From Engelhardtia mirabilis (GTDB taxonomy: Bacteria; Planctomycetota; UBA1135; GCA-002686595), in the NCBI GenBank assembly GCA_007751255.1, contig CP036296.1, positions 5,642,001-5,706,000 on the forward strand: a DNA stretch of 64,000 nt, in the 5' to 3' direction. Shown one piece after another: positions 55,559 through 63,784 of the stretch; within the stretch, counting starts at the first letter, position 1; each line of letters opens with the position of its first letter. A program made the position numbers and the translations under genes. Below the pieces are notes generated by a model. It worked only from the letters and a program-made list of their open reading frames with translations. It ran no database searches and had not been told where the DNA came from.

Positions 55559-57229
55559 GCCCGACCCCACGTAGTCACCCGTGGTCACGCTCGAAACCAC
55601 CTCGCGCTGGTCGATCTTGGCCGCGTTCTCGTTGCCCGAGGTGCCCGTCTTGTGCCCGGGATCCACCCACGAGCGCGAGAGGCCCTCGTCCTTCGAGACC
55701 TTCTTGTAGACGCGGATGAACACGTCGAAGAGCTTCGCCTCGACCTCGCCGAACTTGTAGTTGCCCGACTGCAGGCGCCAGCGCGCGAGCTTCTCCCACA
55801 GACCGACCTTCTTGCGCACGAGCCCGCGGGCGAGGGTCTGGTAGTGGCAATAGAGCTTTCTGACCTTGGCCACCTCCGGCGGGATGCGTCCGGGCCAGGT
55901 CTCGTGCAGGTGGTATTCACCCAGGGAGCCCCAGTGCTCGAGCTCGTCGGGGGCGGTGAAGCCCAGCTCGATGGCCTGGTCCCACATCTCGGTGCCCGGG
56001 ATCGGCCGGTAGGGCCAGACGGTGATCGAGGACTTGGGCGCCACGGCCTGGGCGCGTCGCGCCTGGTCCAGGGTCGCCAGCATGTTGTTCTTGTCCTCTT
56101 TCGGGTAGCCGATGATGTAGGTCACCGAGCACTCGATCCCGCGCCGCTCCATCTCGTAGGTGGCGTTGACGTTGTCGTCGCCCGAGATCGGCTTGCCGAT
56201 CTGCTCCTTCATGAACTCGTCGGTCCCGGTCTCGGCGCCGATCTCCGCCAGGTGCATGCCCGAGGCGGCCATGGCGTCGAGGGTCGACGGGTCGTAGCGC
56301 AGGATCGAGTTGGTCTCGATGAAGCAGTTCCAGTTGATGTCGAGCTCGCGCTCGAGCAACTCGCTGGTGAACTCCTTCACGCGCTTCTCGAGCACGCCGA
56401 AGTTGGCGTCGTGGAAGCGCACCACGTCGTAGCCCCAGCGCTCCTTGAGGTGTTCCAGGTTGTCGACGATGCGCGCGCCGGTCATGGCCTTCCAACGGCG
56501 GTTGGTCACGAAGGGCGAGCAGCAGAACTTGCAGGGCTCCGGGCAGCCGAAGCTCGAGAAGAACGTGATGCCGACGTAGGGCTTGCGCTTGCCGAAGCGC
56601 TCCGGCGAGGGCATCCGCAGGATGTGCTTGTGGCTGTCCGGGTCCAGTTGCAGCGCCCGGTAGGGCTCGAAGTCCAGCAGGTGCCAGGCCGGGTCGAGGA
56701 CTTGGTCGAAACCCACCACCGGGTGCTTCTCGTTCTTGTAGACGTCGCCGTCCTTCCAGACCGCGACGCTCTTCAGGTCGTCCCAAGCTTCGCCAGCGGC
56801 CGTGGCCTCCACGATCTCGCGGAAGGCCTGCTCGCCCTGCCCCATGACGACTCCGTCGTAGAGGCCCGTCTTGAGCAGGAGGTCCGGCCGCACGCTGGCG
56901 AACCAGCCCCCCGCCACGACCTTGATGCGCTTGTTGACCGCGCGCAGGCGTTGGACGCACTGGTAGCCGTCCTTGACCATGAACCCGAGGATGCCCGTGA
57001 CCCCGAAGAGCATGGCGTCCTGGGCCGCCTCCACAGCCAGTCGGTGGGCCTCCGCCTGGGGATAGAGGGACCCGTCGATGATGACGATCTCGTAGCCCTC
57101 GCGATCGGGCCAGGCCGCGATCTGGAGCATCTCCAGCGGGATCATGTCGCCGCTGGAACGGGGCCCTATGGAGCTGTCGACCTGTTGGGGCTGGTACAGG
57201 ACGATCTTGCCCTTGCGAGCATGGATCAT
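55547..57229 (-). CDS. B12-binding-domain radical SAM protein
   Basis: 560 residues from ATG 57229 (MIHARKGKIVLYQPQQ). Residues about 10-150 are a cobalamin-binding-like Rossmann domain. The radical SAM core follows with its cluster motif CPEPCKFCC (C-x3-C-x2-C) about residue 235 and GAETGTDEFMKEQIGKP, then IIGYPKEDKNNMLATLDQ-like text (IGYPKEDKNN). Such proteins carry out radical methylation or ring rearrangement, often in lipid or natural-product tailoring. The convergent methyltransferase may be a partner but is on the opposite strand. The last codons (GSER-stop) are in the shared palindrome. Confidence 0.9.
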   Translation of the reverse strand: MIHARKGKIVLYQPQQVDSSIGPRSSGDMIPLEMLQIAAWPDREGYEIVIIDGSLYPQAEAHRLAVEAAQDAMLFGVTGILGFMVKDGYQCVQRLRAVNKRIKVVAGGWFASVRPDLLLKTGLYDGVVMGQGEQAFREIVEATAAGEAWDDLKSVAVWKDGDVYKNEKHPVVGFDQVLDPAWHLLDFEPYRALQLDPDSHKHILRMPSPERFGKRKPYVGITFFSSFGCPEPCKFCCSPFVTNRRWKAMTGARIVDNLEHLKERWGYDVVRFHDANFGVLEKRVKEFTSELLERELDINWNCFIETNSILRYDPSTLDAMAASGMHLAEIGAETGTDEFMKEQIGKPISGDDNVNATYEMERRGIECSVTYIIGYPKEDKNNMLATLDQARRAQAVAPKSSITVWPYRPIPGTEMWDQAIELGFTAPDELEHWGSLGEYHLHETWPGRIPPEVAKVRKLYCHYQTLARGLVRKKVGLWEKLARWRLQSGNYKFGEVEAKLFDVFIRVYKKVSKDEGLSRSWVDPGHKTGTSGNENAAKIDQREVVSSVTTGDYVGSGSER

Positions 57230-57441
57230 GGGTGCGAGGGGTTCCGGACCTGAGTCCGACCGGGGGGGGAGGGGCAGAAAAGGGGGCGGCCCGTGGCAGA
57301 TCGGGCCGAGGTAGGAAGGATCTTCCGGGTCGCGTGGGTGCGCGAGTGGCGTCCGGAGTCGTTCGTCACACACAAACTAACGTGACCTGCCGATTACGGC
57401 GTCGGTATGGAGTCCGAAAGAATCCCCCCGGCCTCGGTTGC

Positions 57442-58446
57442 ATGAGAAACCGCTCGATCTGGCCCCCCCTGTCGATGCTAGGGCGGAGCACGGCATCCCG
57501 GCCGGCACCGCTCGATCCAACCGCCTGCGCGCCGTCGCGGGTCCTGCGCGGCGCCCTCCTGGCCGGCCTCTGCCTGGCGCTGGCCCTCGGCGGCCTGGCC
57601 GGCTGCAAGACGGGCCAGAAGATCGGCTGGGGCACCCCGACCGCCCCCAAGGTGCTGCGCGAAGTGCGGGGGCGCGGATTCGACTACGGGCCCCTGCCGG
57701 AGCGCGACGGTGAGGAGACCACGGCCAATTTCGAGCGGCGGCTCGAGCGGCACTACTACGCCCGCTACGAGCGACTGCTCGCGGAGCTCGATTCCGCCAC
57801 TGAGCCGCAGGCCGCCGCAGCCGCCCTGGCGAGCCTCGAGCGCCATCGCGATCGGGTGCTGTACGACCTCCTGACCGAGGTCGACGACGCCTACTTCCAG
57901 TTCGAGAAACAACTGGTCGTGGGCCCCGGGGTCTCCAACCTCATCTGGGACTGGGTCGACCTGGGCCTGGACGCGACCGCCGCCGCCATGACGCCGGTCG
58001 CGACCAAGTCGATCCTGTCGACCATCGCCACCGGCGTGGAAGGTGCGCGCCTGTCGGTCGACAAGAACATCTGGCGCCAGCAGGTCTACGAGCTGATCAA
58101 CCAGACCATGCGAGCGGCGCGGCAGGAGGTGCTGAACGAGATCCAAGTGCGCCTCGCAGCCGATCGTGCCTCCCCCGGCTTCGACTACCCGTTGGAGGAA
58201 GTCGTGCGCGATGTCGGCCGCTACTACTACGCGGGCTCGGTCACGACGGCCCTGGCGCGCATGGTCGAGCGGGCCGGGGACGACTACCAGCGCGAGCAGG
58301 AGATCGGCTTCGCTCTGCGCGACCCGGGGCGGGCGGACGGGCCGGTGGTCGTCGAACGGACCGAGCCCGAGCAGACCCAGACCTTGGAGAGTCTGCGCAC
58401 GGTGCTGCGCCGGCTCGACTCCCTCGACGCGCGGCTCGAGCGTTGA
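57442..58446 (+). CDS. Lipoprotein of unknown function
   Basis: 334 residues from ATG 57442, or 323 from the ATG at 57475. The hydrophobic stretch ends in a lipobox (GGLAGC, Cys about 54), so the signal is long if the first ATG is right. The mature part is helical and charged (FERRLERHYYARYERLLAELD, TEVDDAYFQFEKQLV) with a small hydrophobic middle (LIWDWVDLGLDATAAAMTPV). A C-terminal coiled coil (ESLRTVLRRLDSLDARLER) may join it to another protein. Convergent with the FlhB-C-like gene, 13 bp apart. No family recognised. Confidence 0.65.
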   Translation: MRNRSIWPPLSMLGRSTASRPAPLDPTACAPSRVLRGALLAGLCLALALGGLAGCKTGQKIGWGTPTAPKVLREVRGRGFDYGPLPERDGEETTANFERRLERHYYARYERLLAELDSATEPQAAAAALASLERHRDRVLYDLLTEVDDAYFQFEKQLVVGPGVSNLIWDWVDLGLDATAAAMTPVATKSILSTIATGVEGARLSVDKNIWRQQVYELINQTMRAARQEVLNEIQVRLAADRASPGFDYPLEEVVRDVGRYYYAGSVTTALARMVERAGDDYQREQEIGFALRDPGRADGPVVVERTEPEQTQTLESLRTVLRRLDSLDARLER

Positions 58447-58459
58447 GGGCGCGCGAACC

Positions 58460-58762
58460 TCAGCCCGCGGCCGGCCGCAGGGATTCGTTGAGCTGGTACA
58501 GGTGCACCAGGAGCTCCGCGATCGCCGTGAACATCTCGACCGGGATCTCGTCGCCCAGCTCGCAGGCGCCGAGCAGGGCTACGAGGTCCGCGTCCTCGCG
58601 CACCGGCACGCCGTTCTCGCGGGCCACCGCGAGGATGCGCTCGGCCACGTCGCCGGCGCCCTTGGCCACGACCTTGGGCGCCCCGGCCGAGCCCTGGGCG
58701 TAGCGCAGGGCCACCGCGCGGGCGCGCTCCTCGCCGGAGCCGAGGCGGACCTCGTCCTTCAC
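58460..58762 (-). CDS. FlhB C-terminal-like protein (FlhX type)
   Basis: 100 residues that match only the cytoplasmic domain of FlhB/YscU: AVALRYAQGSAGAPKVVAKG, ERILAVARENGVPVRED, LVALLGACELGDEIPVEMF and AIAELLVHLYQLNES. The four-residue NPTH autocleavage motif is missing; ERARAVALRY stands in its place. Small stand-alone copies of this domain occur in many flagellated bacteria and can replace or tune the export switch. Overlaps the FliK gene by four bases (ATGA). Cytoplasmic. Confidence 0.88.
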   Translation of the reverse strand: MKDEVRLGSGEERARAVALRYAQGSAGAPKVVAKGAGDVAERILAVARENGVPVREDADLVALLGACELGDEIPVEMFTAIAELLVHLYQLNESLRPAAG

Positions 58763-59736
58763 GCCGACACGTCCAGTTGGCCGTCCACGACGGGGGCCGG
58801 AGCCGCCAGGGTCTGGGCGTCGGCGAGTACGACCTGGAGGTGGGTCGGCCGTCCGTCACGCTCGAGCGCCGCAACCAGATTCGGCAGCCCACGCTCCAAG
58901 GCCTCGAGCACCTCCGGGCGCGCCACGGACAGACGGATCCACAGGCTCTCGGGCCGCAGGGTCAGGTCCGCGCGGATGGCCCCCAGTGCGCTGAAGTCGA
59001 TCCCGATGGTCAGGCGCGACGAGCCCTCGTCCTCGCGATCGCCCCCCTCGCCGTCGTCATCCCTGCGTTGGATCCAGGCCGTGGTCCAAGCCTCGCCATC
59101 GGGGATCGGGACGACCAGCAGGGGCGCCTCGCCATGCTCCGCCCGGGCGACGTTGTGCAGTTGTTGCTCCTCGATCGCGACCAGCGAGCGGCGCACCGAG
59201 TCGCGGGCCTCCCCACGCGGAAGCTCCGCCAGGACCCGCAGCAGCTCGGCCTTCAGGTCGAGGAGCTGGCTCAAGTTGGGTCCCTTGCCGGCTGCCTTGG
59301 CGACGGCGGCCTGGGCCAGGCGCGCCTCGAGCAGGACCCCGCCTCCGGCCACCCGCTCGGCCAGACCCGGTCCGTCCAGGTCGCCCATCGAGGCAAATCG
59401 CGCGAGCACGCGCTCCAGGCCTGCCGTTGCCCGAGTGGCCCCGTCGCGCCCGCCTTGGGCCCGCAGGTGCTGGACCAGGTGCGTCAGCGCCTGACCCAGG
59501 TCCGCGTGGGGCGCGCGCAGGTTCGCCAGGGCCTGGGCCCAGGCCGGCGCGTTCGAGCCGGGCCCCAAGGCCGCCAACAGGCTGGCCGGCAGCGGGATCC
59601 GGGGAGCGACCGGCGTTCCGGCCGCGCGGCCCTGCTGGCCCTTCGAGAAGAGCTGGGCCAAGACGCTCACGACGGGCCGGACCGGGGACGAACCGGAGGG
59701 CGGGGTCGGGGGCGGAGTGCCTAGGGGTGACGGCAT
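58759..59736 (-). CDS. fliK: Flagellar hook-length control protein FliK-like
   Basis: 325 residues. The N-terminal two thirds are Pro/Ala/Gly-rich and helical, as in FliK proteins that act as a molecular ruler. The C-terminal domain (SRLTIGIDFSALGAIRADLT, SLWIRLSVARPEVLEALERG, LPNLVAALERDGRPTHLQVV) is the FliK_C fold that touches FlhB to switch export specificity. The next gene codes the FlhB-C-like protein that would be its partner, with a four-base overlap. Upstream by 101 bp is a MamK-like actin gene in the same direction. Confidence 0.75.
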   Translation of the reverse strand: MPSPLGTPPPTPPSGSSPVRPVVSVLAQLFSKGQQGRAAGTPVAPRIPLPASLLAALGPGSNAPAWAQALANLRAPHADLGQALTHLVQHLRAQGGRDGATRATAGLERVLARFASMGDLDGPGLAERVAGGGVLLEARLAQAAVAKAAGKGPNLSQLLDLKAELLRVLAELPRGEARDSVRRSLVAIEEQQLHNVARAEHGEAPLLVVPIPDGEAWTTAWIQRRDDDGEGGDREDEGSSRLTIGIDFSALGAIRADLTLRPESLWIRLSVARPEVLEALERGLPNLVAALERDGRPTHLQVVLADAQTLAAPAPVVDGQLDVSA

Positions 59737-59837
59737 GGGAACCGGCGGGGGCCGGTATCCCCGTCATCGGCGGGTTCCAGCGCCGCTTGAGCGTCCCCGC
59801 CGGCGACTCGTCCGCAGGCCCCCCAGCGGGACCCAGC

Positions 59838-60920
59838 TCAGCTCATCTGTTCCCAGAACTCGTCCGGCATGTCGCTCGAGATCTTGAGCGCGCCGATCGC
59901 GCCGCCGTAGAGGGACTCCTCGGTCCGCACGACGTTGCCCTGACCCAGGCGCTCGACCATCGCGGCCTCGATCGCAGCGTCGAGCCCGATGATCTGGCTG
60001 CCGCCGCCGGCCAAGAGCACGCGCTGCTTCAGCTTGTCCTGGAACTCGGGGTCGTAGCTCGAGATCAGCTTCGCCAGGCCGTCGACGATCGGCGGCACGA
60101 TCTCGAGGCAGGCCCCGCGGATGTCCTCGGCCAGGTCGAAGCGCGTGGGCTTGCCGTCCACCGGCAACTGCACGATCGCGGGGGACGGCGGATCGAGCAC
60201 CGAGGCGTGCTTCTCCTTGAGGCCCTTGATCATCTGCATCGAGAACTGGGCCTGGGGATGGCGCTTGCGGATGCGCTCGGCGAGCTTCTCGTCGACGAAG
60301 TCGCCGCCGCAGTTCAGCGTCAACTGGTCCGCCTCGTCGGGCATCGCCCCGTGCATACGACACAAGTCGATCGTGCCGGCGCCGATGTCGACCACCAGCG
60401 CGTCCTCGAGCATGTCCATGCCGTAGGCCACCGCGAAGGGCTCCGAGCACAGCATCACCGCCTCGACGGTGGAGCGCGCCGCGTCCAGCAGGGCCTCCTT
60501 GCTCTTGATCGAAGCCTCCGCCGGCACGCCGATCACGGCGTAGACCAGCTCGTCCGGCCGCGGCTTGGCGCGCCGAACGATCTCTTCGATCAGGTCCTTG
60601 GCCGCGCGCGCGTTGCCCTCGACCCCCTGACCGCCGCCGTTCTTGGCGTCGTCGCCATCGTCGAGCGAGGTCTTCAGCACACCCTTGGCCAGGGGGCGGT
60701 AGAGCTCCACCGACATGCGCTTCTCGATCGCCTTGTCCCCGAACAGGACGTCGACGCCGAGGGCCTTCCTGGAGACGACGTCCTTCGGGTAGCCGACGTA
60801 GGACGCCACGGCGTCGCGGATACCGTTGCTGCCGACGACGGCGCAGCGCGACGTCCCCAGATCAATGCCGAGGTAGAGGATGCCCTTGTGGGCGCCGCCC
60901 TCGCTCTTCTTGGTGCTCAT
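59838..60920 (-). CDS. MamK-like bacterial actin
   Basis: 360 residues. Actin/Hsp70 nucleotide motifs: phosphate-1 GIDLGTS 18-24, phosphate-2 DIGAGTID 178-185, adenosine motif AGGGS 304-308. Beyond the fold, it shares MamK-specific text: VGYPKDV after the first strand pair, YAVIGVPAEAS, the catalytic-Glu segment CSEPFAVAYGMD, and a C-terminus DEFWEQMS like that of MamK. MamK forms filaments that position magnetosomes. No other mam genes are present here, so the cargo is something else. It is 30 bp downstream of the GGDEF-like gene and upstream of fliK, all on one strand. Confidence 0.88.
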   Translation of the reverse strand: MSTKKSEGGAHKGILYLGIDLGTSRCAVVGSNGIRDAVASYVGYPKDVVSRKALGVDVLFGDKAIEKRMSVELYRPLAKGVLKTSLDDGDDAKNGGGQGVEGNARAAKDLIEEIVRRAKPRPDELVYAVIGVPAEASIKSKEALLDAARSTVEAVMLCSEPFAVAYGMDMLEDALVVDIGAGTIDLCRMHGAMPDEADQLTLNCGGDFVDEKLAERIRKRHPQAQFSMQMIKGLKEKHASVLDPPSPAIVQLPVDGKPTRFDLAEDIRGACLEIVPPIVDGLAKLISSYDPEFQDKLKQRVLLAGGGSQIIGLDAAIEAAMVERLGQGNVVRTEESLYGGAIGALKISSDMPDEFWEQMS

Positions 60921-60950
60921 GGATCGATTCGTAGGTGTGCCCGTGACGCG

Positions 60951-62042
60951 TTACGCGCCATCGTCGGCGGCCGCACGGCGCTTCTGCAGCGCCATGTTGG
61001 CCTTGAAGAGTGCGCCCATCAGCTCCTTGCGGCGATCGTCGCCCTCGCCGCCACCGGCGGCGGCTTCGAGGGCGCCGAAGACCTTGCCCATGCTCGCGAC
61101 GCCCGCGTCGCCGCCGGCTCCGCGGGCCAGGGACGCGAGCTGCTCCTGCATGGCCTGAACGGCCTTCGCGAGCTTCGAGATCCGGCGATCTTGAAGATCC
61201 AGCTCCTCGGAGCGGTCCTCGCCGGGCGCTGTCTTGGCCGCGGGAGTCGCCGCCGCCGCGGGGCTCGGCTGCGGGGCCGCGGTTTGAGCGGCGGCCTGGG
61301 CCTGGGCCAACGCCGCCGCATCCAAGCCGAGTTGGCCCAGGGCGTCGCGCACGACCTCCATCAGGTCCGCGGGATCCAGGCCGGCGAGGGGGTTGGACGG
61401 CGTCGGGACTTGCACGGCGTTGGGATCGGCCGGCGGCCCATCGGCGCGCTGGCGCCGTTCGTGCTCGATCCGCTCCGGCGAGTCGCCCGCGCGCCGGTCG
61501 CCGGCCGGCCGGTCCCGGGCCGCGTCGAGCACGTCCACGTCCACCACGCGGTCGCCGCCGCCGGTCGCCGCCAGGCGCTGGCAGTCGTCGGCCGCGCGGA
61601 ACAGGGAGTCGTAGGCCTCGGGCTCGCGGGTGCGTGCATGAGCCACCCCGACGCTGAGGGTTACCTGGAGCGCTCGGCTGTCGCTGGCGAAGTCGAGCTT
61701 GCGGGCGCCCTCCCGCATCCGCTCGGCCAGGCGCAGCCCGCCGACCCGATCGACGTAGGGCACGATCAGGATCAGGCGGTCGCCGGTCAGGCTCGCCACC
61801 ATGTCCGCCGCCCGACTCTCGCGCCGCAGGAACTCGAGCACCGAGCGGTAGATGGCCGACTTCGAGTCCACCCCGTAGAGGTCGTGGAGCGCCTCGAGCC
61901 GATCGATCCCGACCACCAGGCAGGTGAGCGGGAAACCGTAGCGCTTGGCGCGCGCCAGCTCGGAGCGCATCAGCCGACGCATCTCGTCGGGCGAGAAAAG
62001 CCCCTTGGACTGGGCGAAGGGGAGGTCAGCGGGATCGGCCAT
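60951..62042 (-). CDS. Degenerate GGDEF-domain protein with coiled-coil tail
   Basis: 363 residues from ATG 62042 (MADPADLPFAQS). Residues 20-170 have the diguanylate cyclase fold (RYGFPLTCLVVGIDRLEALH, VSLSVGVAHA-like LQVTLSVGVAHART), but the active-site loop is LTGDRL (85-90) instead of GGDEF/GGEEF, so cyclase activity is unlikely. Residues 170-290 are Pro/Ala-rich and disordered; the last 70 form a coiled coil (RRISKLAKAVQAMQEQLASL). First gene of the row GGDEF-like, MamK-like, FliK, FlhB-C-like. It could be a c-di-GMP-sensing or scaffold partner of the actin. Confidence 0.8.
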   Translation of the reverse strand: MADPADLPFAQSKGLFSPDEMRRLMRSELARAKRYGFPLTCLVVGIDRLEALHDLYGVDSKSAIYRSVLEFLRRESRAADMVASLTGDRLILIVPYVDRVGGLRLAERMREGARKLDFASDSRALQVTLSVGVAHARTREPEAYDSLFRAADDCQRLAATGGGDRVVDVDVLDAARDRPAGDRRAGDSPERIEHERRQRADGPPADPNAVQVPTPSNPLAGLDPADLMEVVRDALGQLGLDAAALAQAQAAAQTAAPQPSPAAAATPAAKTAPGEDRSEELDLQDRRISKLAKAVQAMQEQLASLARGAGGDAGVASMGKVFGALEAAAGGGEGDDRRKELMGALFKANMALQKRRAAADDGA

Positions 62043-62166
62043 CGGGTCGTCGTCCCGGATCGGAGCTGTCCGGGTCGGGAGAGGATAGTCGGCGGCGGGG
62101 CCCGAAGTCCTCAATTCCGACCCCGTGACCGACCCATGACCCGACTTGGAAGGAGGCGGGGATCGC

Positions 62167-63654
62167 TCAATGGCCCCCGCCCGTGGTCAGCACGCGGGCC
62201 ACGGCCGCCTTCCAGCCCGCCATCCGCGACGCGCGCTCGGGAGCGCTGAGAGCCGGTTCGAAGCGATCGAACGGCAGGGTCGGGAGGGAGCTGGCGTCGG
62301 GCCAGACCCCGGCTCCCAGCCCCGCGAGCAGAGCCGCGCCGCGGGCCGTGGCCTCGACCTCGCTCGGGCGCAAGACCGCGATTCCGGCCAGGTCGGCCTG
62401 CATCTGCATCAGGAGGTCGTTGGCGCTGGCGCCGCCGTCGACGCGAACCTCGTTGATGGGCGCGGCGGTCTCGGCCCGCAGCAACTCGATCAGCTCCGCG
62501 TTCTGGAAGGCGATGGCCTCGAGCCCGGCGCGCACCACGTGGGCGGTGGTCGTGCCGCGCGTCATCCCGAGCACGGCCGCGCGAGCGTCGGGGTCCCAAT
62601 AGGGCGCGCCGAGCCCGGTGAAGGCGGGGACCAAGGTCACGCCGCCGGTATCGGGGACGCTTGCCGCCACGACCTCGGACGAGGCCGCGTCCGGCAGGGC
62701 GCCGAGCTGGTCGCGCAACCACTGCACGATCGCCCCGCCCATGAACACCGAGCCCTCGAGGGCATAGGTCGCCTTGCCGTCGGCCCCCACCGCGAGGGTC
62801 GTCAACAGGCCGCTCTCACTGTCGCGACGCTCTGCTCCAGTGTTGAGCAACAGGAAGCTGCCCGTCCCGAAGGTCGTCTTGAAGTCGCCCGCTGCCAATC
62901 CGCCCTGACCAACCAACGCCGCCTGTTGATCGCCAGCCACGCCGCGGATCGGGATCTCACGGTCGAAGAGGAAGCGCGACGTGACGCCGAAGTCTCCCAC
63001 CGAGGGGCGCACCTCGGGTAGCCAGTCGACCTCGAGCCCGAACAGGGCGCACAGCTCGGGATCCCACTGCTTTCGATCGATGTCGAACAGCATCGTGCGC
63101 GAGGCGTTGGTCGGGTCGGTGGCGACCACGTCCTGCTCGGTCAGGTGCTGCACGATCAGCGCGTCGACGGTGGCGAAGACGACTCCGCCTCCCTCGCAGC
63201 GCTCGCGCAGGTGCGGTGTGTTGGCGAGCAGCCACTCGATCTTGGTGGCGCTGAAGTAGGGGTCCAGGAGCAGCCCCGTGCGCCCTCGCACCAAGCCCAG
63301 CGCGTCGGTGGCGCGCAGCTCGCGGCAGCGGGCTGCCGTGCGTCGGTCCTGCCACACGATCCCCGGCAACAGCGCCTCGCCCGCGCCCGGATCCAGGGCG
63401 AAGACGGTCTCGCGCTGGTTGGTGACGCCTATCGCCCGCACGTCCGCCGCTTCGGGGTGGGCCAGCACCTCCCTGAGGGTCTCGTCGACCGCCGCCAGAA
63501 TCTCGCCCGCATCGTGCTCCACCCAGCCGGGCTGGGGAAAGGATTGGGGAAACTCCCGGTAGGCGCGGGCCAGGGGTCGAAGCTGCGTGTCGAAGAGCAG
63601 GCAGGTGACGCCGGTGGTTCCGGCGTCGATCGCGATCAGGGTCGGTTGGGCCAT
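62167..63654 (-). CDS. glpK: Glycerol kinase
   Basis: 495 residues, normal length. FGGY-family motifs: AIDAGTTGVTCLLFDTQ at the N-terminus, WVEHDAGEI, IVWQDRRTAARC, GVAGDQQAALVGQGG, LVPAFTGLGAPYWDPDARA and RVDGGASANDLLMQMQADL. It phosphorylates glycerol to glycerol 3-phosphate using ATP. The sugar-kinase relatives share the fold, but the full set of phrases is that of GlpK. No transporter or glpD adjacent inside the window. Confidence 0.95.
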   Translation of the reverse strand: MAQPTLIAIDAGTTGVTCLLFDTQLRPLARAYREFPQSFPQPGWVEHDAGEILAAVDETLREVLAHPEAADVRAIGVTNQRETVFALDPGAGEALLPGIVWQDRRTAARCRELRATDALGLVRGRTGLLLDPYFSATKIEWLLANTPHLRERCEGGGVVFATVDALIVQHLTEQDVVATDPTNASRTMLFDIDRKQWDPELCALFGLEVDWLPEVRPSVGDFGVTSRFLFDREIPIRGVAGDQQAALVGQGGLAAGDFKTTFGTGSFLLLNTGAERRDSESGLLTTLAVGADGKATYALEGSVFMGGAIVQWLRDQLGALPDAASSEVVAASVPDTGGVTLVPAFTGLGAPYWDPDARAAVLGMTRGTTTAHVVRAGLEAIAFQNAELIELLRAETAAPINEVRVDGGASANDLLMQMQADLAGIAVLRPSEVEATARGAALLAGLGAGVWPDASSLPTLPFDRFEPALSAPERASRMAGWKAAVARVLTTGGGH

Positions 63655-63690
63655 GGCCCCGGGAGGTTACCGAGACCGTCCCCCTGACGG

Positions 63691-63734
63691 CAGCGGGCCC
63701 CGCGCCGATCCTGGGATCGGCGCGGGGCCCGCTG
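63691..63734 (-). terminator. Perfect 21-bp stem terminator-like hairpin
   Basis: Left arm CAGCGGGCCCCGCGCCGATC (starts 63691) pairs fully with the right arm ending at 63734 around a 2-base centre. It lies about 50 bp after the stop of the partial minus-strand gene at 63785 and before glpK, so it probably ends that transcript. No T-run follows. Confidence 0.7.
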
Positions 63735-63784
63735 GGCTTGGAGACTCGCCGGGGAGCTCTCGCCGCCGGCTCGCTCCTCGGGAC

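Noticed and set aside
59838-60920. MreB or DnaK
   Set aside because: The size and nucleotide motifs would fit the superfamily, but the VGYPKDV, SEPFAVAYG and C-terminal text match MamK better than MreB, and the length is far too short for DnaK.
58460-62042. A magnetosome island
   Set aside because: Only the actin resembles a mam gene; none of the others (mamA, B, E, I, M, O, P, Q) is present in the window.
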